Part shown: piece by piece, positions 31,673 through 44,367 of the stretch
How the letters are laid out: the number at the start of each line of letters is the position of its first letter
Numbering within the stretch: position 1 is the first letter of the stretch
Assembly (NCBI GenBank): GCA_014529385.2
Contig: CM043949.1
Span: 107,364,054 to 107,428,053, forward strand
Length of the DNA: 64,000 nucleotides
DNA from: Adiantum capillus-veneris
Lineage: Eukaryota > Streptophyta > Polypodiopsida > Polypodiales > Pteridaceae
Direction of reading: 5' to 3'
The notes under the pieces: model-generated
What the model was told of the DNA's origin: nothing
What the model saw: the letters and a program-made list of their open reading frames with translations, nothing else
The model's database searches: none
Position numbers and translations under genes: made by a program

Positions 31673-32166
31673 GGAAAAATCACCAAAATACCCCTCGAAT
31701 CTTTGAAAATTCCCAAGATACTCCTCAAATTTCAAAAATTACCAAAATACCCTTTATCTATTTTGGTTGGGTTGTTCAAGATTTTCTAATCTTTATTCCT
31801 TTTGGACAATTAAGATCCGTTTTTGAGTGCTTAGCATGTAATTTGTCACAAATTACCTCGCAAAAAAGGGCAATGATGTCTAAAAATAATGAAGAAATTC
31901 GTATCCAAAGCCTACTTAGCATACTCAAATTTTAGTTTTAGCCTCTTGTATTGATAGACAATCGGTCTTCTTATGAAAAGCTACAAATTTTTTCATCTTT
32001 CAAGAAATTTAATCTCACGACCAAGGGTATTTGAGGAATTTTGGAAAAATTAAAGAGCATTTTGGGAATTTCTGACAAAATATTGGGGGTGTTTTGGAAA
32101 TTTTTGAAATTTGAGGGGTATTTTGGGAATTTCCACAAACTAGAGGGGTATTTTAATAATTTTCCC
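31673..32166. mobile_element. Mutator-type MITE with 9-bp target duplication
   Basis: 494 bp with long diverged inverted arms (GGAAAAATCACCAAAATACCCCTC at the left; GAGGGGTATTTTAATAATTTTCCC at the right, continuing inward for over 100 bp). It is flanked by a perfect 9-bp direct repeat TTTATGTTT (31664-31672 and 32167-32175). Long inverted arms plus a 9-bp duplication are typical of Mutator-like elements. No transposase is present, so it is non-autonomous. It is inserted in the right arm of the older fold-back element. Confidence 0.85.
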
Positions 32167-32210
32167 TTTATGTTTCCTTCAGCCTAAGCTCAAATGATAC
32201 ACCTAGCAGA

Positions 32211-33221
32211 GAGAGAGAGAGAGAGAGAGTTAAAACTTGTCCCCTCTAAAACGGCACAGCAGGCAATGGAGACAGAGGGCGGGCTTACAATTCATGTGGG
32301 TCATCTAGTGCGTTGCCTTAAGAAGGGTCGCTATGCAGAGCGCATCGTTTTTGGGACCCCTATATATCTTGTTGCAGTTCTATAATGCCTAGCTATCGAG
32401 GTACTTGAGCTTGCTGGTAATGCGGCACACGATAACAAGCAAAAAAGGATTATTCCTTGTCCCATCCAACTCACCATCAAGAATGAGAAGAGCTCGTAGT
32501 GGGGGCCAGTACCTCCCAATATTCATCAGGTCCTTTTACCCAAGAAGTCTACATAAAAAACTGACAAAAAGGAGAAGTTTTCAAAAGCTTCAAAGTCCCC
32601 ATCAAAAGAGAAGTCTCCAAAAGCTTCAAAGTCCCCATCAAAAGAGTAGACCGTGACAATATTTGGATTTAGATAAAGGTCATGGTTAGCTTTCAAACTT
32701 TTATTTTATACAAATTTTAAAATGCAACACACACTTACTCAAAAAGAAAAGAGCGAGACAGAGAGAAGGGAAAATCTTTGAATGAGTGCAAGAGGCGGAT
32801 GCTATGGTGATGATTGAGCTAACTCTTGATGATCCTTGAACTTCTTCAGAGTTGTTGCATAGAAACCTGCATAATACGGATGAAAGTGACATCGCCTCAA
32901 GATTTGAAGATTGTCTCATCGCAAGCATGAAGACAATGATTGGGAGAGGATATGGATGATTCCGCATAATCTAGTCCTGCACCCGAGTGTTTTGAAGATG
33001 CCCTCGTTGAAGAGGATCAAGAGCACAAGGGCTTGGTCACAAGAAAAAGCCGCCAAGGTTGAGGGAAATACATTATATGTTGCAAGTTACAAAGTTGCAT
33101 TAGCTTGCTATGCTAGTTGCAATTTTATCATTGGATATATGAATTCATGTTGCAGTCTTGCAATGTTAACAATCCTAAAGAAGCATCATATTTGTATCAT
33201 TGGATTTTCTTCATTCCAATT

Positions 33222-33224
<3 letters not shown>
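32211..33224. other. copy 2 of GA unit, then unassigned sequence
   Basis: 32211-32285 repeats the unit at 31148. Beyond it there is a tandem pair of CTTCAAAGTCCCCATCAAAA near 32583-32640 and a frame at 32911-33417 that runs into an AT microsatellite; no domain recognised. Confidence 0.4.

Positions 33225-33270
<46 letters not shown>
33225..33270. repeat. (AT)23 microsatellite
   Basis: About 46 bp of alternating A and T, followed by a short CA tract. Confidence 0.95.
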
Positions 33271-33273
<3 letters not shown>

Positions 33274-33459
33274 CCATGTATCCACACACACACACACAGC
33301 AAACATATAGAGAGAGAGTGTGTGTGTAAATCTCTTTCTATGATAGCCATGCTTAGAGCTATTATCCTGTACCCACATGATCCTCAACTTCATGGAATTT
33401 GGTATTATTTTGAATAATAATTTTTTTAGCTCAAGACTCATTGGATAGATAACCTATAT

Positions 33460-33535
33460 ATCACCCAAGCGTGGTAGACTAGTTATTTCTCATTCCTATA
33501 GAATAGTAGAACTTAAGCTCAAGACTTTTTAGATA
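33460..33535 (+). repeat. SINE-like tRNA-related fragment
   Basis: TATATCACCCAAGCGTGGTAG, then ACTAGTTATTTC and AGAACTTAAGCTCAAGAC follow the same order as the minus-strand units at 17908-18629, diverged. It lies next to a similar AGCTCAAGAC piece at 33430. Confidence 0.4.
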
Positions 33536-33793
33536 GAACTCTCAAAAGACGACTCAGAGTCTTCTGGGATTGTTCATCCTACAAAGTTAAACCTTTTTCT
33601 CTAGAACTCTTCTTCCATACTCGTACTATACTAAAGTTTCTTTTTTTCAAAACCTATGGCCAATCGGAAGTGCACTATTACAGTAGCTTTTGCAAGCATT
33701 AGTGTCCTAGACACACACACACACAGTCAAAGAACGTCCACAAGTACACGAACAAGAGCTTTTTCTTGTGCCTCTAGAGTTGTGTAAATTTAG

Positions 33794-34260
33794 TTATATG
33801 AAATAAATCTCTTTACTAATTGTAGCAATTTGCATGTGTCTAAGTGCTGCCAAAATATACATAGAGTGTACAATGTGATGTGGAATTCTTTGTTGTGAAT
33901 GTTTTGTTTTTCTCGGCTTTTGGTTTGCTCGAAAACTTTTGCTCGGTATCTGGAACTCCTCCAACCAACGTGGAGAAGTGTCACTGCTCAAAGACATGTA
34001 ATCAAGAGGAATGCTAAAGGAAAATGTGACATCACCGTCACTAGCATATGAAGCCACTGCTCTAACATGTGTGTCAAAACCTCATGTGCACCATGCAAAA
34101 ATCTCCACTACTGTCTTATACCTGAAACAATGGTGCCCAATGTGCCCTGTGTGACCGCAATTGCCAACAATGCAAGTATCGGCAAGAACGAGACCGTCGT
34201 CTCTCAAAAGTCACCATAGTGGACTCTACATTGTCACACATATCTGCAACCATAAGTCAA
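33794..34260 (-). pseudogene. Copia zinc-knuckle relic (possibly element F gag end)
   Basis: Minus-strand text near 34170-34120 reads CGHTGHIGHHC, a CCHC-like knuckle, followed by a linker and DGDVTFSFSIPLDYMSLSS (34057 downward). It fits the Gag to protease junction seen in plant Copia elements. It may be the Gag side of the fragment at 27290-28010, with unrelated DNA between. Weak evidence. Confidence 0.4.
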
Positions 34261-35961
<1,701 letters not shown>

Positions 35962-36123
35962 CTCGCGCATGTGTGTGAGTCAGGGTGTGAGAATCGAAGG
36001 GTCGGAAAGTCGAAGGGGTCATTAATATGGGATGTCGGGGTTGTTGAGCAGGGGGCTGGCTATAGGGTGTGCATCCACCCTTGCACACAAGGTGTGTAAC
36101 TTAAGTTTTTTTAAAAAAAATTG

Positions 36124-36488
36124 AGTGTGTGTGTGTGTGTGTGTGTGTGTATACACACACAAGCTGATGTCACCACTCCCCATAAGCTCTGCCTTGCTCA
36201 GCTCTGTCTTAGCTTCCTTAACCCCAATTGGCAATGCTTTGCATTTAATTCACTGCAAGCCTTAATTGGCTGAGCTCTCATGCCCCTGCCAAGAACCTGC
36301 CGCCCTTGCTCTAACTGAATGACTCAAGCCTTGGTAAGACAAGTCCTTCATGCTCGACTAGCTGCACAAAATCATGCTCGATTGGCTGCTTGCCTTCCCT
36401 GCCCGAGTGTGTGTGTGTGTTCAAACACTACCAATCCCAAACTTGCAATTCTTTGACTCTGCTGCACAGTCAAGCTCGAATCTGTCTC

Positions 36489-36529
<41 letters not shown>

Positions 36530-36530
36530 C
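36124..36530. repeat. two (GT)n microsatellites
   Basis: (GT)13 at about 36124-36150 and (GT)17 at about 36494-36526, separated by a stretch with repeated GCTGAGCTC-like text. Part of the leader region left of the primer site at 36820. Confidence 0.85.
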
Positions 36531-36819
36531 CACACACAATTCCCAAGCTTTGCCGAGAATTTCCAAAGCCTTCAAGGCTTCCCCTCCATGCTCGAGTTCC
36601 TCTATTCTTGCAGATCCACTCTTTCTTGCTTGATTCCTCAAGAATCTCCAAGATCTCCCACACACCCAACAGGGGTTGCGCGTGTCGAGAAGCCGCGATC
36701 TCATCGACCTCGTCTGATCTCCTACATCCATGCCAGATCCGTCGCCAAATCAACCCAATCCGGTGCGCTCCATCCGAGCTCCATCGCCATCCAGAGATCA
36801 CCGTTGTTGCCTAGCCGTA

Positions 36820-36831
36820 GCTCTGATACCA
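36820..36831 (-). promoter_or_regulatory. tRNA-Met primer binding site
   Basis: GCTCTGATACCA, two bases from the LTR edge. Confidence 0.9.
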
Positions 36832-36833
36832 CT

Positions 36834-37066
36834 TGTGAGTGCGAGTGTCTGCACATGCATGCATGTGTGTGTGTGGTGCAGTGCATGCAAGGAAGCCGAG
36901 GAGCTCAAGATGGTGTGGGTGGAGAAACCTCTGGAAGTGATTGAAGTGAGTGAGGTGCTCCTTATTCATATATGTATAATTAATACGGGCATGTACACAT
37001 GTGCGTTGGATTGCAGGACACCGAACATCTAGCCCCAGGCTAAAGCATAGTGTCTTTACCCCAACA
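36834..37066 (-). mobile_element. Copia LTR (minus strand)
   Basis: On the minus strand it begins TGTTGGGGTAAAGACACT (37066) and ends CACTCGCACTCACA (36834). A perfect primer-site complement GCTCTGATACCA follows at 36820-36831. 233 bp. No clear gag follows to the left, so this is a 5' LTR plus leader of a decayed element. Confidence 0.7.
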
Positions 37067-37388
37067 AGAGGTGTCTCTAGGAAGTCATCAACGAATATGC
37101 ATAAGCAATACCACAGAGATCAAACATCATGGCCAAACATGTAGATGGAAATCCAAATCCACTCTCAAAAAAATTCATAGAAATGCAATCTGTAGTCTGA
37201 CTCTTATTATCGACACATCTGTCTCGCTCTCTACAATGCTAGAGAGCATGTGAAAACCTATAGTCGATGTTGATGTTGGGTGTCACTCCTCTATGGAAGA
37301 GGCACCATCACCCATGCATATTGATGTTGGAGGAGAAGTTGTAAATGCCACAAGCCAGGAGAATGGGTTGTCGATGTCAAGAATCGAA

Positions 37389-37390
<2 letters not shown>

Positions 37391-37420
<30 letters not shown>

Positions 37421-37526
37421 CATATTATGCACACAATTCCTCTCACTTTTGTCAAATCCCTTTCTCTTCTTTGTCGAGAGTGTGTGTATTCGAATTCTTC
37501 AATGTTGAAGTTGAGATGAAGCTATC

Positions 37527-37592
<66 letters not shown>
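37391..37592. repeat. (GT)15 and (CT)31 microsatellites
   Basis: GT tract at 37391-37420 and CT tract at 37531-37592 within otherwise unassigned DNA. Confidence 0.9.
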
Positions 37593-37595
<3 letters not shown>

Positions 37596-38041
37596 ACTCT
37601 CTCTCCTCCCTTACTCAACTCGAATGCACAACCTGTCTTGAGAAAATAGCTTCTTTGTTTTTTATTTTAGACATAGTTGCACTCCAAAGCCGTTGACAAG
37701 TTCTTCTACAAAGTTGTAGAGCTCAAAGAGATCTATAGTTTGATAGAAGTTTTTTTTGAATCCGAGTTTTTAAGCTCAAGTTATGAGAAAAACAATGACC
37801 TACTGTCAATTTGCCCTAAACTAAGCAACCTGCTTCTCTCTCTCTTTGAGCTCACAGAAAGCTCAATCCCTCACCCCTTGTGGTGGCTGGTGGAGTTTAG
37901 CCCCTTGTCACCTTGATGCGTGAGCTCTATTGTGTTGAGCTCACAATGTCTCCATAGCCATGGAAGCTCGAGATTTGATCCATTGCCGACATGAATCTAG
38001 AAGAGGAAAACGTCGAAAGAAAAGTAGCACTTCAACTTTCG

Positions 38042-38053
38042 GCTCTGATACCA
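38042..38053 (-). promoter_or_regulatory. tRNA-Met primer binding site
   Basis: A perfect GCTCTGATACCA next to the LTR at 38056. To the left, a possible start codon (MDQISSFHGYG near 37985) soon meets a stop. Confidence 0.9.
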
Positions 38054-38055
38054 CT

Positions 38056-38244
38056 TGTAGAGTGTGCGGTGCATACGAAGTGCCTGAAAGAAGAAGAGTA
38101 GACACGAGCACAATGCGGGTGGAACTCTCAGTGAGGATTGGGCATTACCTCATTACTTTGTATTATTCTATATGATCAGAAGAATAGATAAAGTTAGTAT
38201 GGTCAGTGTGATGGGTTTCCGGCCAGTTGGCCTGAACCATAACA
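38056..38244 (-). mobile_element. short Copia LTR (minus strand)
   Basis: 189 bp. On the minus strand it starts TGTTATGGTTCAGGCCAAC (38244) and ends ...CACTCTACA (38056). It is followed by the primer site. It differs from the other LTR families in the window. Confidence 0.65.
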
Positions 38245-38417
38245 ACCTTGAACAAGATCAATAGTAAGTACTAAAATGAGAAGGTGGTATGTTTTGCTCC
38301 TCCCTTTCCACAACAGTCACTATCGTTAATGCCTTCATGATCCCATACATATCATTCATGTCTCCAATTCTAAAAATGCGGCAAATGCATTTGGAATGAA
38401 TTTTTGAAACCTATTAA

Positions 38418-38611
38418 ATGGTTCTTGTGGAAGAAAAAAACAAAATACATGACTCCTTGGCCCAATGGGTGATTGGAATCCTGGATCCAGTGCTGCACGT
38501 AGAAGCCATGCATGCCAAACTAGTTATTTCATTGACAAATCAAAGGCAAGAATGGGTAGTCATGGCCTATGACATGATGAAAAAAGCAGAGCTAGCCTCT
38601 CAAGGAGGCAC
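38418..38611 (+). pseudogene. coding relic interrupted by CACTA-3 (LINE-like)
   Basis: An open frame from 38418 (MVLVEEKNKIHDSLAQWVIG) reaches ELASQGGT at the CACTA-3 insertion. Beyond the element (48697) text WKEVTVYDKILVPL continues in a fitting frame before a stop. The W...LA.QG.W...YD..L pattern is reminiscent of the C-part of plant LINE reverse transcriptases, but that assignment is weak. Confidence 0.45.
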
Positions 38612-38629
38612 ATGCACTACAACAAAAAA

Positions 38630-38870
38630 AGGTGTTATCGACACAGATATCGACGCCCCGCGTCGATATCTACGTCGATATCTACGTCCCTGTGAAACTG
38701 TCGCTATTTGCGTCGATATCTGCGTGGAAAGGCTTTATTTGCGACGCAAATATGGACGCAGATAGCGACGCAGATATAGACGCAGATATGGACGCAGATA
38801 TGGACGCAGTTATAGACGCAGATATGGACGGATATATAGACGCATATATCGACGACCATAACAGAAAAAA
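38630..38870. repeat. CACTA-3 left subterminal repeats
   Basis: Repeats of GACGCAGATAT and GTCGATATCTACG in direct and inverse order. They match the GTCGATAT(AC) motif at the right end, where TNPA-like proteins would bind. Confidence 0.85.
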
Positions 38871-39104
38871 AATTCTTGGACAGAGGGCAGGTAGCCTGGC
38901 CTGTGCCCAGTGAAAAGATGGACACAGCCACCACAGCCAGACTTCCTGTCCTCTGCCCAAGAAAGCGAGCAGCACCAAAATCAAACGTGCTCCCACAGAA
39001 ATTTCGGCAGAGTTCCTTTCGTTTTTACATAAACTTTTCAAAAAAATATATATCATGTATACGCCTCCTACATGCTATCCATGTAGGATCTCACATGAGA
39101 TTTA

Positions 39105-39450
39105 AGGCTAATGACCATAACGAACCATAACCATAACTTAAAAGCATAACAATAACGAACCATAACCATAACTTAAAAGCATAACCATAACGAACCATAA
39201 CCATAACTTAAAAGCATAACCATAACTTAAAACCATAACCGACCAATATAACCACTTTGATCATAACCAAAAAAAAAATAACAATAACCATAAGCATAAC
39301 CAGAAAGTTAAACATAACCATAAACAAAACCTAAACCATAACTATGTCTATACAAGAATAGGAGAAATAACCATGTCTATACAATGACAATGACAATAAC
39401 CATAACCATAAGGAAAACAATAACTGTCTGAACAATAATCATAACCATAT
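39105..39450. repeat. CATAAC-rich simple repeat
   Basis: Irregular ATAACCATAACTTAAAAGC units fill this stretch inside CACTA-3. It has no coding potential. Confidence 0.85.
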
Positions 39451-39576
39451 ATATATGTCTATACAAAAGGATACACAGAAGCGTGTCTGTGTCTCACAAA
39501 GCATATATATGAAATCCGATCCACTGATGACTAGGCGTCACAACCGCGTGGCCGCTGTCCGCTCATCGTCCCTGAT

Positions 39577-40380
39577 CTACAGCCACGTCTCGTGTGGGAT
39601 GCCCGAAGGCTTCGGCGAGCCGGTCTTGAAAGCCTTCCGAGCTGCATCTTGTCGATGTTTCACGGTGTCCCGTGCAACACCCTTGATCCACCTCCTCGGA
39701 ACAACGTCAGAACCCGGAGCAAGTTGGTACTCTCTCAAGATGGTCTCCACTATGTAAGTGACTTTGTCCTTTTCCTGCTGATCCCAAGATGTCAGAATGC
39801 TGGTCAAAAACTGTAGCTCCGTGAGCTGGCGAATCCACTATCTCATCTCAGTCCCGACTCTATCCATGTCAACAGAACCATCTGGCCTACAGTATAGAGC
39901 TTGGAGGCACTACGATCGTGTGCCCCCCAAGGTGTCTGAGGTGTGCCAAGAGGTGTGTCAAGAGGTGTGCCTGGGTAGGACGGGGGTCGTGAGCAAGGAG
40001 GGGTCGAAGCATCTGTGGACCCTCCTCCACAGCAACCACCACCTCCACCTGACGATCGCCGAGATCGACGAGTGCGCCAGTGCTGCGGAGATGAGGACGT
40101 ACCCGCCTCTGTCCCACCCCTAGGTGTCGAAGCGGCCATGATGGGAGAAGCAGGCGTCGTACCCATAGGCGTCCCCCCCCCCCCCATAGGCGTCCCCCCC
40201 CATAGGTGTCCCCCCCCTAGGCGTCGGACCCTCGGGTGTGAAGCCCGGAGGCGTAGTACCCGTGCCTCTGGCTACCCAGTACTGAGAAGCCTCTGCCATC
40301 TGAGCAGGCATAATCCGTGTAACGAAGCCCATGAATGCATCTGCACTCATAGAAGCGGGATCTGGAAACTGGTCTGTCAT
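39577..40380 (-). pseudogene. CACTA-3 ORF1, TNPA-like
   Basis: Start at 40380 (MTDQFPDPASMSADAFMGFV). It passes through Gly/Pro-rich text encoded by C-runs (40171-40200, where the frame slips), RRSRRSSGGGGGCCGGGSTD and TPLDTPLGTPQTPWG, then in another frame WDQQEKDKVTYIVETIL and QDAARKAFKTGSPKPSG to 39577. The Gly-rich and TP-repeat segments and the final AAR..TG region parallel CACTA-2 ORF1. It probably binds subterminal DNA. Poly-C slippage and stops suggest it is broken, unless introns restore the frame. Confidence 0.65.
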
Positions 40381-40487
40381 ACTAAAGTCCTACACAAAGA
40401 AAGTAAAATAAAGCGTCAGAACACAGTTGTTTAAATTAACTTTAAGCTAAATTTTAAATCAACGTCTTCACACAAACACTTACAGGC

Positions 40488-41200
40488 CTAGGCCTCGACG
40501 AGTGAGGCATCATCGATAAGATCTTGCACCGTTTCATCGTCTATCTCTAATTGCAAACATAACTCTGCCCCAACTCGTTCTGGCAGATTGTCTTCATCCA
40601 TTGCATCTTCATCTACAAGTGTCAATTCTGGCTCGTTTGCGTCATCCCTCGTATATCTGTCAGCTTCCTCTGCCATACCTTCATCCATCTCATCTAATGT
40701 CACAGTAGTATGGACGTCGTCTGACTGACTTTCCTCCTGGAGATCTTGCCCTTCAAATACTTGTTTATTTCTTGGAGCAACCTGAACCACAAACCACCAC
40801 TGTCGCTCTCGAGGGTCCGGTACAAAGACCACTTGCTCGCAATGTTCGGAGAGAGCAAATGTGTCGCTCGCATCTGTCCAAACCTTTGTAGAATCTATTT
40901 GCACAAGTTTGTTTCCATCTCTGCATACCGTTGCATTGCGACCAGAAGTAATCACCTTGAACCACTTCACATCCGACAAAAACATCTCAAACCGCCTGAA
41001 GCTTACTTTCAGGATATCTGACACCAGACCACAGTAATCTAGGTTGCTAGTGCTCTCATTCGTGTTTCTGGCACTAGCCCTGCTCTTTTGCATGAAACTA
41101 ACCATTACCCCACTATCAAACTTGTTTCTTCTGCTATCAATTTTTTGTGTTCTGAAATGCTTTCCATGCGACCACAGTGCCATGTATGTATGATACTTCC
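40488..41200 (-). pseudogene. CACTA-3 TNP2, DUF4216 region
   Basis: DYCGLVSDILKVSFRRFEMF, VKWFKVITSG, DTFALSEHCEQVVFVPDPRE and WWFVVQVAPRNKQVFEGQD define DUF4216. An acidic tail ends at 40488. Upstream, in frame, a TGA interrupts KTVRAA-QIGEP near 41255. It is part of a long TNP2 gene running from 43972 downward. Confidence 0.85.
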
Positions 41201-42194
41201 AGTCACATCCAATAGCCAGCTCTTCCTCTTCTAGAGATATGGGTTCCCCGATCTGTCAAGCTGCTCTCACTGTCTTGTCCAACCATGCCATTGTAGGGAA
41301 TTCAGGTAGAGGAGCGAGATAGTCTGGCAAGGGTAAACCTCTAGTCGTTCGGCTTCGCCTGAAATCCTGTCGCTCCCTATTGCGTCTCTCTTTCTCTTCT
41401 TCGTACCTTTCAAGTCATTTTTGCATCGGTGCTGAATTTAGTATAGAAAAATTCATGATCTTTTCTCGCATGGCATCGTTCATTTTCTTCGGCACCCCTT
41501 GCCCTTGCGGCTCCTCTCCCACCAGTCTTGCATCCTCCTCATTGCTCCACAGTCGAGGCATTTCTAGGTCAGAAACGGATAGAAATTCGGTCGTCAATAC
41601 AAGAGACTCTTGCACCAGCCATCCTTCTGCCATGCTCCCCTCTGGACGCGCTTTTTGGCGAACAAAACCCTTAAGTGTTTTCATGAACCGCTCTAGAAAG
41701 AACATCCAACGGCTGTGGACTGTACCTGCCACTGCAACCTCATCTACTACATGAACGAGCAAGTGCATTTGGATAGTTAGGCAGCTCGTGGGTAGATACT
41801 TCTCAATCATGCAAACTGCCTCAATGGAGTTAGCCCTTGCGACTGCAATAGATTCCTCATGTATCTCCTTGGAAGAGATCCACCGCACTAGCTCTGAAAT
41901 CTTGTATATGCAGGTCCGCACTTTCTCCGTTAAACACCCCTTGATCGAAAGTGGAAGAATGAATTGCAAGAACTTATGCCAGTCGTGTGATTTCAGTCCT
42001 GACAGTTGATCGTCACGGGTGAATGCTGTCTTGAGACATCGCATATATCCTATTGGCGTCCTGAACTCTGACATCACCCTTTTAACTTGTCGCTCTTCAT
42101 TTTTTAGCAATACCCATGGCGCTCTTGGAAGTTTTGTTTGGCCAGCTGCATTGGTGAAAGGCCGAAGCTCTGGCATCTTTTCAACTGACTGCAA
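41201..42194 (-). pseudogene. CACTA-3 TNP2, DUF4218 region
   Basis: LPRAPWVLLKNEERQVKRV, GLKSHDWHKFLQFILPLSI, YLPTSCLTIQMHLLVHVVDE and FFLERFMKTLKGFVRQKARP are the DUF4218 signature. In-frame TGA codons occur at 42210-42212 (just upstream, after GMKDN) and after NSAPMQK near 41413. Each could derive from CGA or TGG by one C-to-T change, the pattern of cytosine methylation decay. Confidence 0.85.
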
Positions 42195-43299
42195 ATCATC
42201 TCGTGAAGCTCAATTGTCTTTCATTCCCATGATTGTCTTCCAGAGGAGCTCTCCCACATTCTTCAATATATGCATTGGATCCAGCAAATGGTTAATTAGT
42301 AGATCACCCCAGTACGGCAATGTATGGAGAATGGACAAACGTTTCATTCCTAGAACAGGTTGCCCCTCATGTTGCTCCCATCGGCGACGCCACTCTTGTA
42401 CATGCATAGGACGACATTCGATGCGACCAAGCTGACCTTCGCACAAGTGATGGCCATCTGGAAGATAACGGTGGTGGCCTTGATAAATTGTTTTTCGAAG
42501 AGAGGCAGAATAGCGCACATCCAAAGACTGCCAGCAAATTGGACATGCATTGTATCCCGAAGTTGTTAGCCCTGCATATATTAAAGCATGAATCAGGCCA
42601 AGGCAAAGTGCTTGCGAATAGCGAGAATTTTGTAAATCAAGAACCATTACCAGAAGCTTCTCCGTATCCTGGCCAATCATGCATAGTCCACATAAGAAGT
42701 CCATGGATCCTTGCATGTTGTTGTCCTACTGGTTCAACCGCATCTGCTATGTCGATCCCATGCCATAACTCCTGGAGCTCGTCAACTAGTGGAGCTAGAT
42801 AAACATCCATGTTTTTTGCCTTGAACTTACCAGGTACAATCAAGCTTAATATCAAATGACCGTTCTTGATGGCAAGCCACGGCCGGAGGTTGTAATTGAT
42901 AAGGCACACAGGCCAAGTGCTCCATGACGAGCTTCTCAAGCCAAATGGATTGACTCCATCCATTGCCATGCCCAAACGCAAATTGCGTGGTTCACTCTTA
43001 AAATGTGGCCAGGTATCTTCAATGTGCCTCCAGGCCTTTGAATCGGCAGGCACCCTAAATGTTGCGTCAGTGGATCTATTCGTAGAATGCCACCGCATCA
43101 ACTTTGCAATGGAACCACAACGAAACATGCTTTTAATCCTAGGAATAATAGGGAAATGCCGCAACACTTTAGTTGACACTGTCTCACCAACTGCATCTTG
43201 TTTGTAGCGCATTGCTCTGCACTTAGGACACGACAAACAATCTGCGAAAAAGAATGCAATCATTTGGACATGCATGAATCTTGTTGTAGTCCAAGCCAA
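42195..43299 (-). pseudogene. CACTA-3 TNP2, Transposase_21 catalytic domain
   Basis: CLSCPKCRAMRY, HFPIIPRIKSMF, MRWHSTNRSTDATFRVPAD, EPRNLRLGMAMDGVNPFGLR, MDVYLAPLVDELQELWHGID and GYNACPICWQSLD are the ordered Transposase_21 motifs, with the DG and EL acidic residues present. An intron of about 80 bp (42568-42646) has GTAATG and TATGCAG edges and joins GEASG to LTTSGYNACP. A run of five T (coding strand; A-run 43247-43251) is one base too long to join NDCIL to FADCLSC, so a frameshift is inferred. The enzyme would cut the element ends. Confidence 0.9.
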
Positions 43300-43972
43300 C
43301 TGAAGTCAATAGTTGCTTTGCGTCTGGCCTGGAGGGGGGCATTTCATTGCCAGCCGGGAGAAGTTGCTCCCGCAACAACCTGTTTAAGCCACATTAAATT
43401 AAAAAGCTCTCCAAGCACGTCACCATTCCAATCGAAAAATCTCTTTTGTAAATTACGTACCTAAACAAAGCAGTGACACTTGCATCTGACCACTCGTACA
43501 CTGACTGAAGATTCAAAAACGCCAGACAAGTATGAAGCGTCGATATTTTGGCGCCTTCATAAATTGGTTGACGTGCCAACTTCCTCAACATGTCTTCAGG
43601 AGATAGGCGCACGGCTTCTGGTGCTGCTTCGTTAGCGTTCTCCTCGCTTGTCTGGAAGAAGACATCCAGCATCTCCTCCATGCTGTCGTCTTCTGTCTGT
43701 AAGTCCTTTTCTGCTTCCATCCTTGGCTCTATATTGGTCGGACCTTCACGCATAATCCTTTTTCTCTCTCTCTCAGATGTAGCTGCTATGTCGCGAAAAT
43801 CAATGCCCGTTCCGTAGGAGTTGTATCGTAGATTCTGTACGGTTTCTTTAGCAAACTCTCCGTACTTGTGCACATGCTCATTACATATCCTACGCTTGCG
43901 CAGGATTTGATACTTGCAGAGCATGCACGAGCATGCAATCTTTTCCTCCATGGTAGTTGATGACGTTGCCAT
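43300..43972 (-). pseudogene. CACTA-3 TNP2, N-terminal part
   Basis: Start at 43972 (MATSSTTMEEKIACSCMLC) with a Cys cluster and CNEHVHKYGEF, the transposase-associated N-domain. An acidic linker is followed by YEGAKISTLHTCLAFLNL and a GT donor after SVTALFR (43460). The next exon begins near 43380 (LLREQLLPAGNEMPPS...LDYNKIHACPNDC). Matches the CACTA-2 N-part, including the same exon boundary (SVTTLF). Confidence 0.85.
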
Positions 43973-44026
43973 CTACAATGATTATGAATGTTGTTTTAAT
44001 ATATATACTCCTCACAATGTAAAATA

Positions 44027-44198
44027 CCTCGCATTCTCTAGTCTTGCCCAATCTCCGTACACCTCGGTCCAGAGGTGTACGAAGATCAGGACCACCAGGT
44101 CAAAATCTCATCTTTATTGGTCAAATCCTATATGGGTAGACACATGCACTCCCAGGTGTACATGGCAATGCATGTAGCGAACAAAACCCCTTTGCCTC
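44027..44198. promoter_or_regulatory. conserved block upstream of TNP2 (CACTA-3 copy)
   Basis: Homologous to 8668-8849 in CACTA-2 (CATTCTCTAGTC ... ACCCCTTTGCCTCTT). It begins about 55 bp upstream of the TNP2 start codon at 43972. A CT-rich segment follows to 44367. Confidence 0.6.
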
Positions 44199-44367
44199 TT
44201 TTAGTTCCATAGTTTCTTCAACATCCAACGGCTATCTCCCTTTCTCTCTCTCTCGATCTCGCTCTCGCTCTCGCTATCTCTCCTTCTCTCTCTATTTTTC
44301 TATTTCCCTATCTCTCTCTCTGTTTCGCTCTCCACTTCTCTATCTCTCTCTCTTTCTATTTCCCTAT

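Larger units (their letters stand above)
31055..32209. mobile_element. fold-back element with GC-palindromic inverted arms
   Basis: Left arm about 31055-31131 (GCTAGGTGTACTGAGCCTAAG, AACATAAAACCCCCC, CAGCACGCGGCACCGCGTGCTG). The right arm is its complement at about 31607-31672, continuing at 32176-32209 once the nested MITE is removed. Each arm itself holds the palindrome CAGCACGCGG-C(A/G)-CCGCGTGCTG. Without the nested element it is about 650 bp. It has no coding capacity; the family is unknown. Confidence 0.7.

Noticed and set aside
28006-33975. Inverted similarity of TTGCTCGAAAA...TTGCTCGGT at 28010-28050 and 33917-33975
   Set aside because: Short and diverged; possibly two Copia relics, not enough to define an element.
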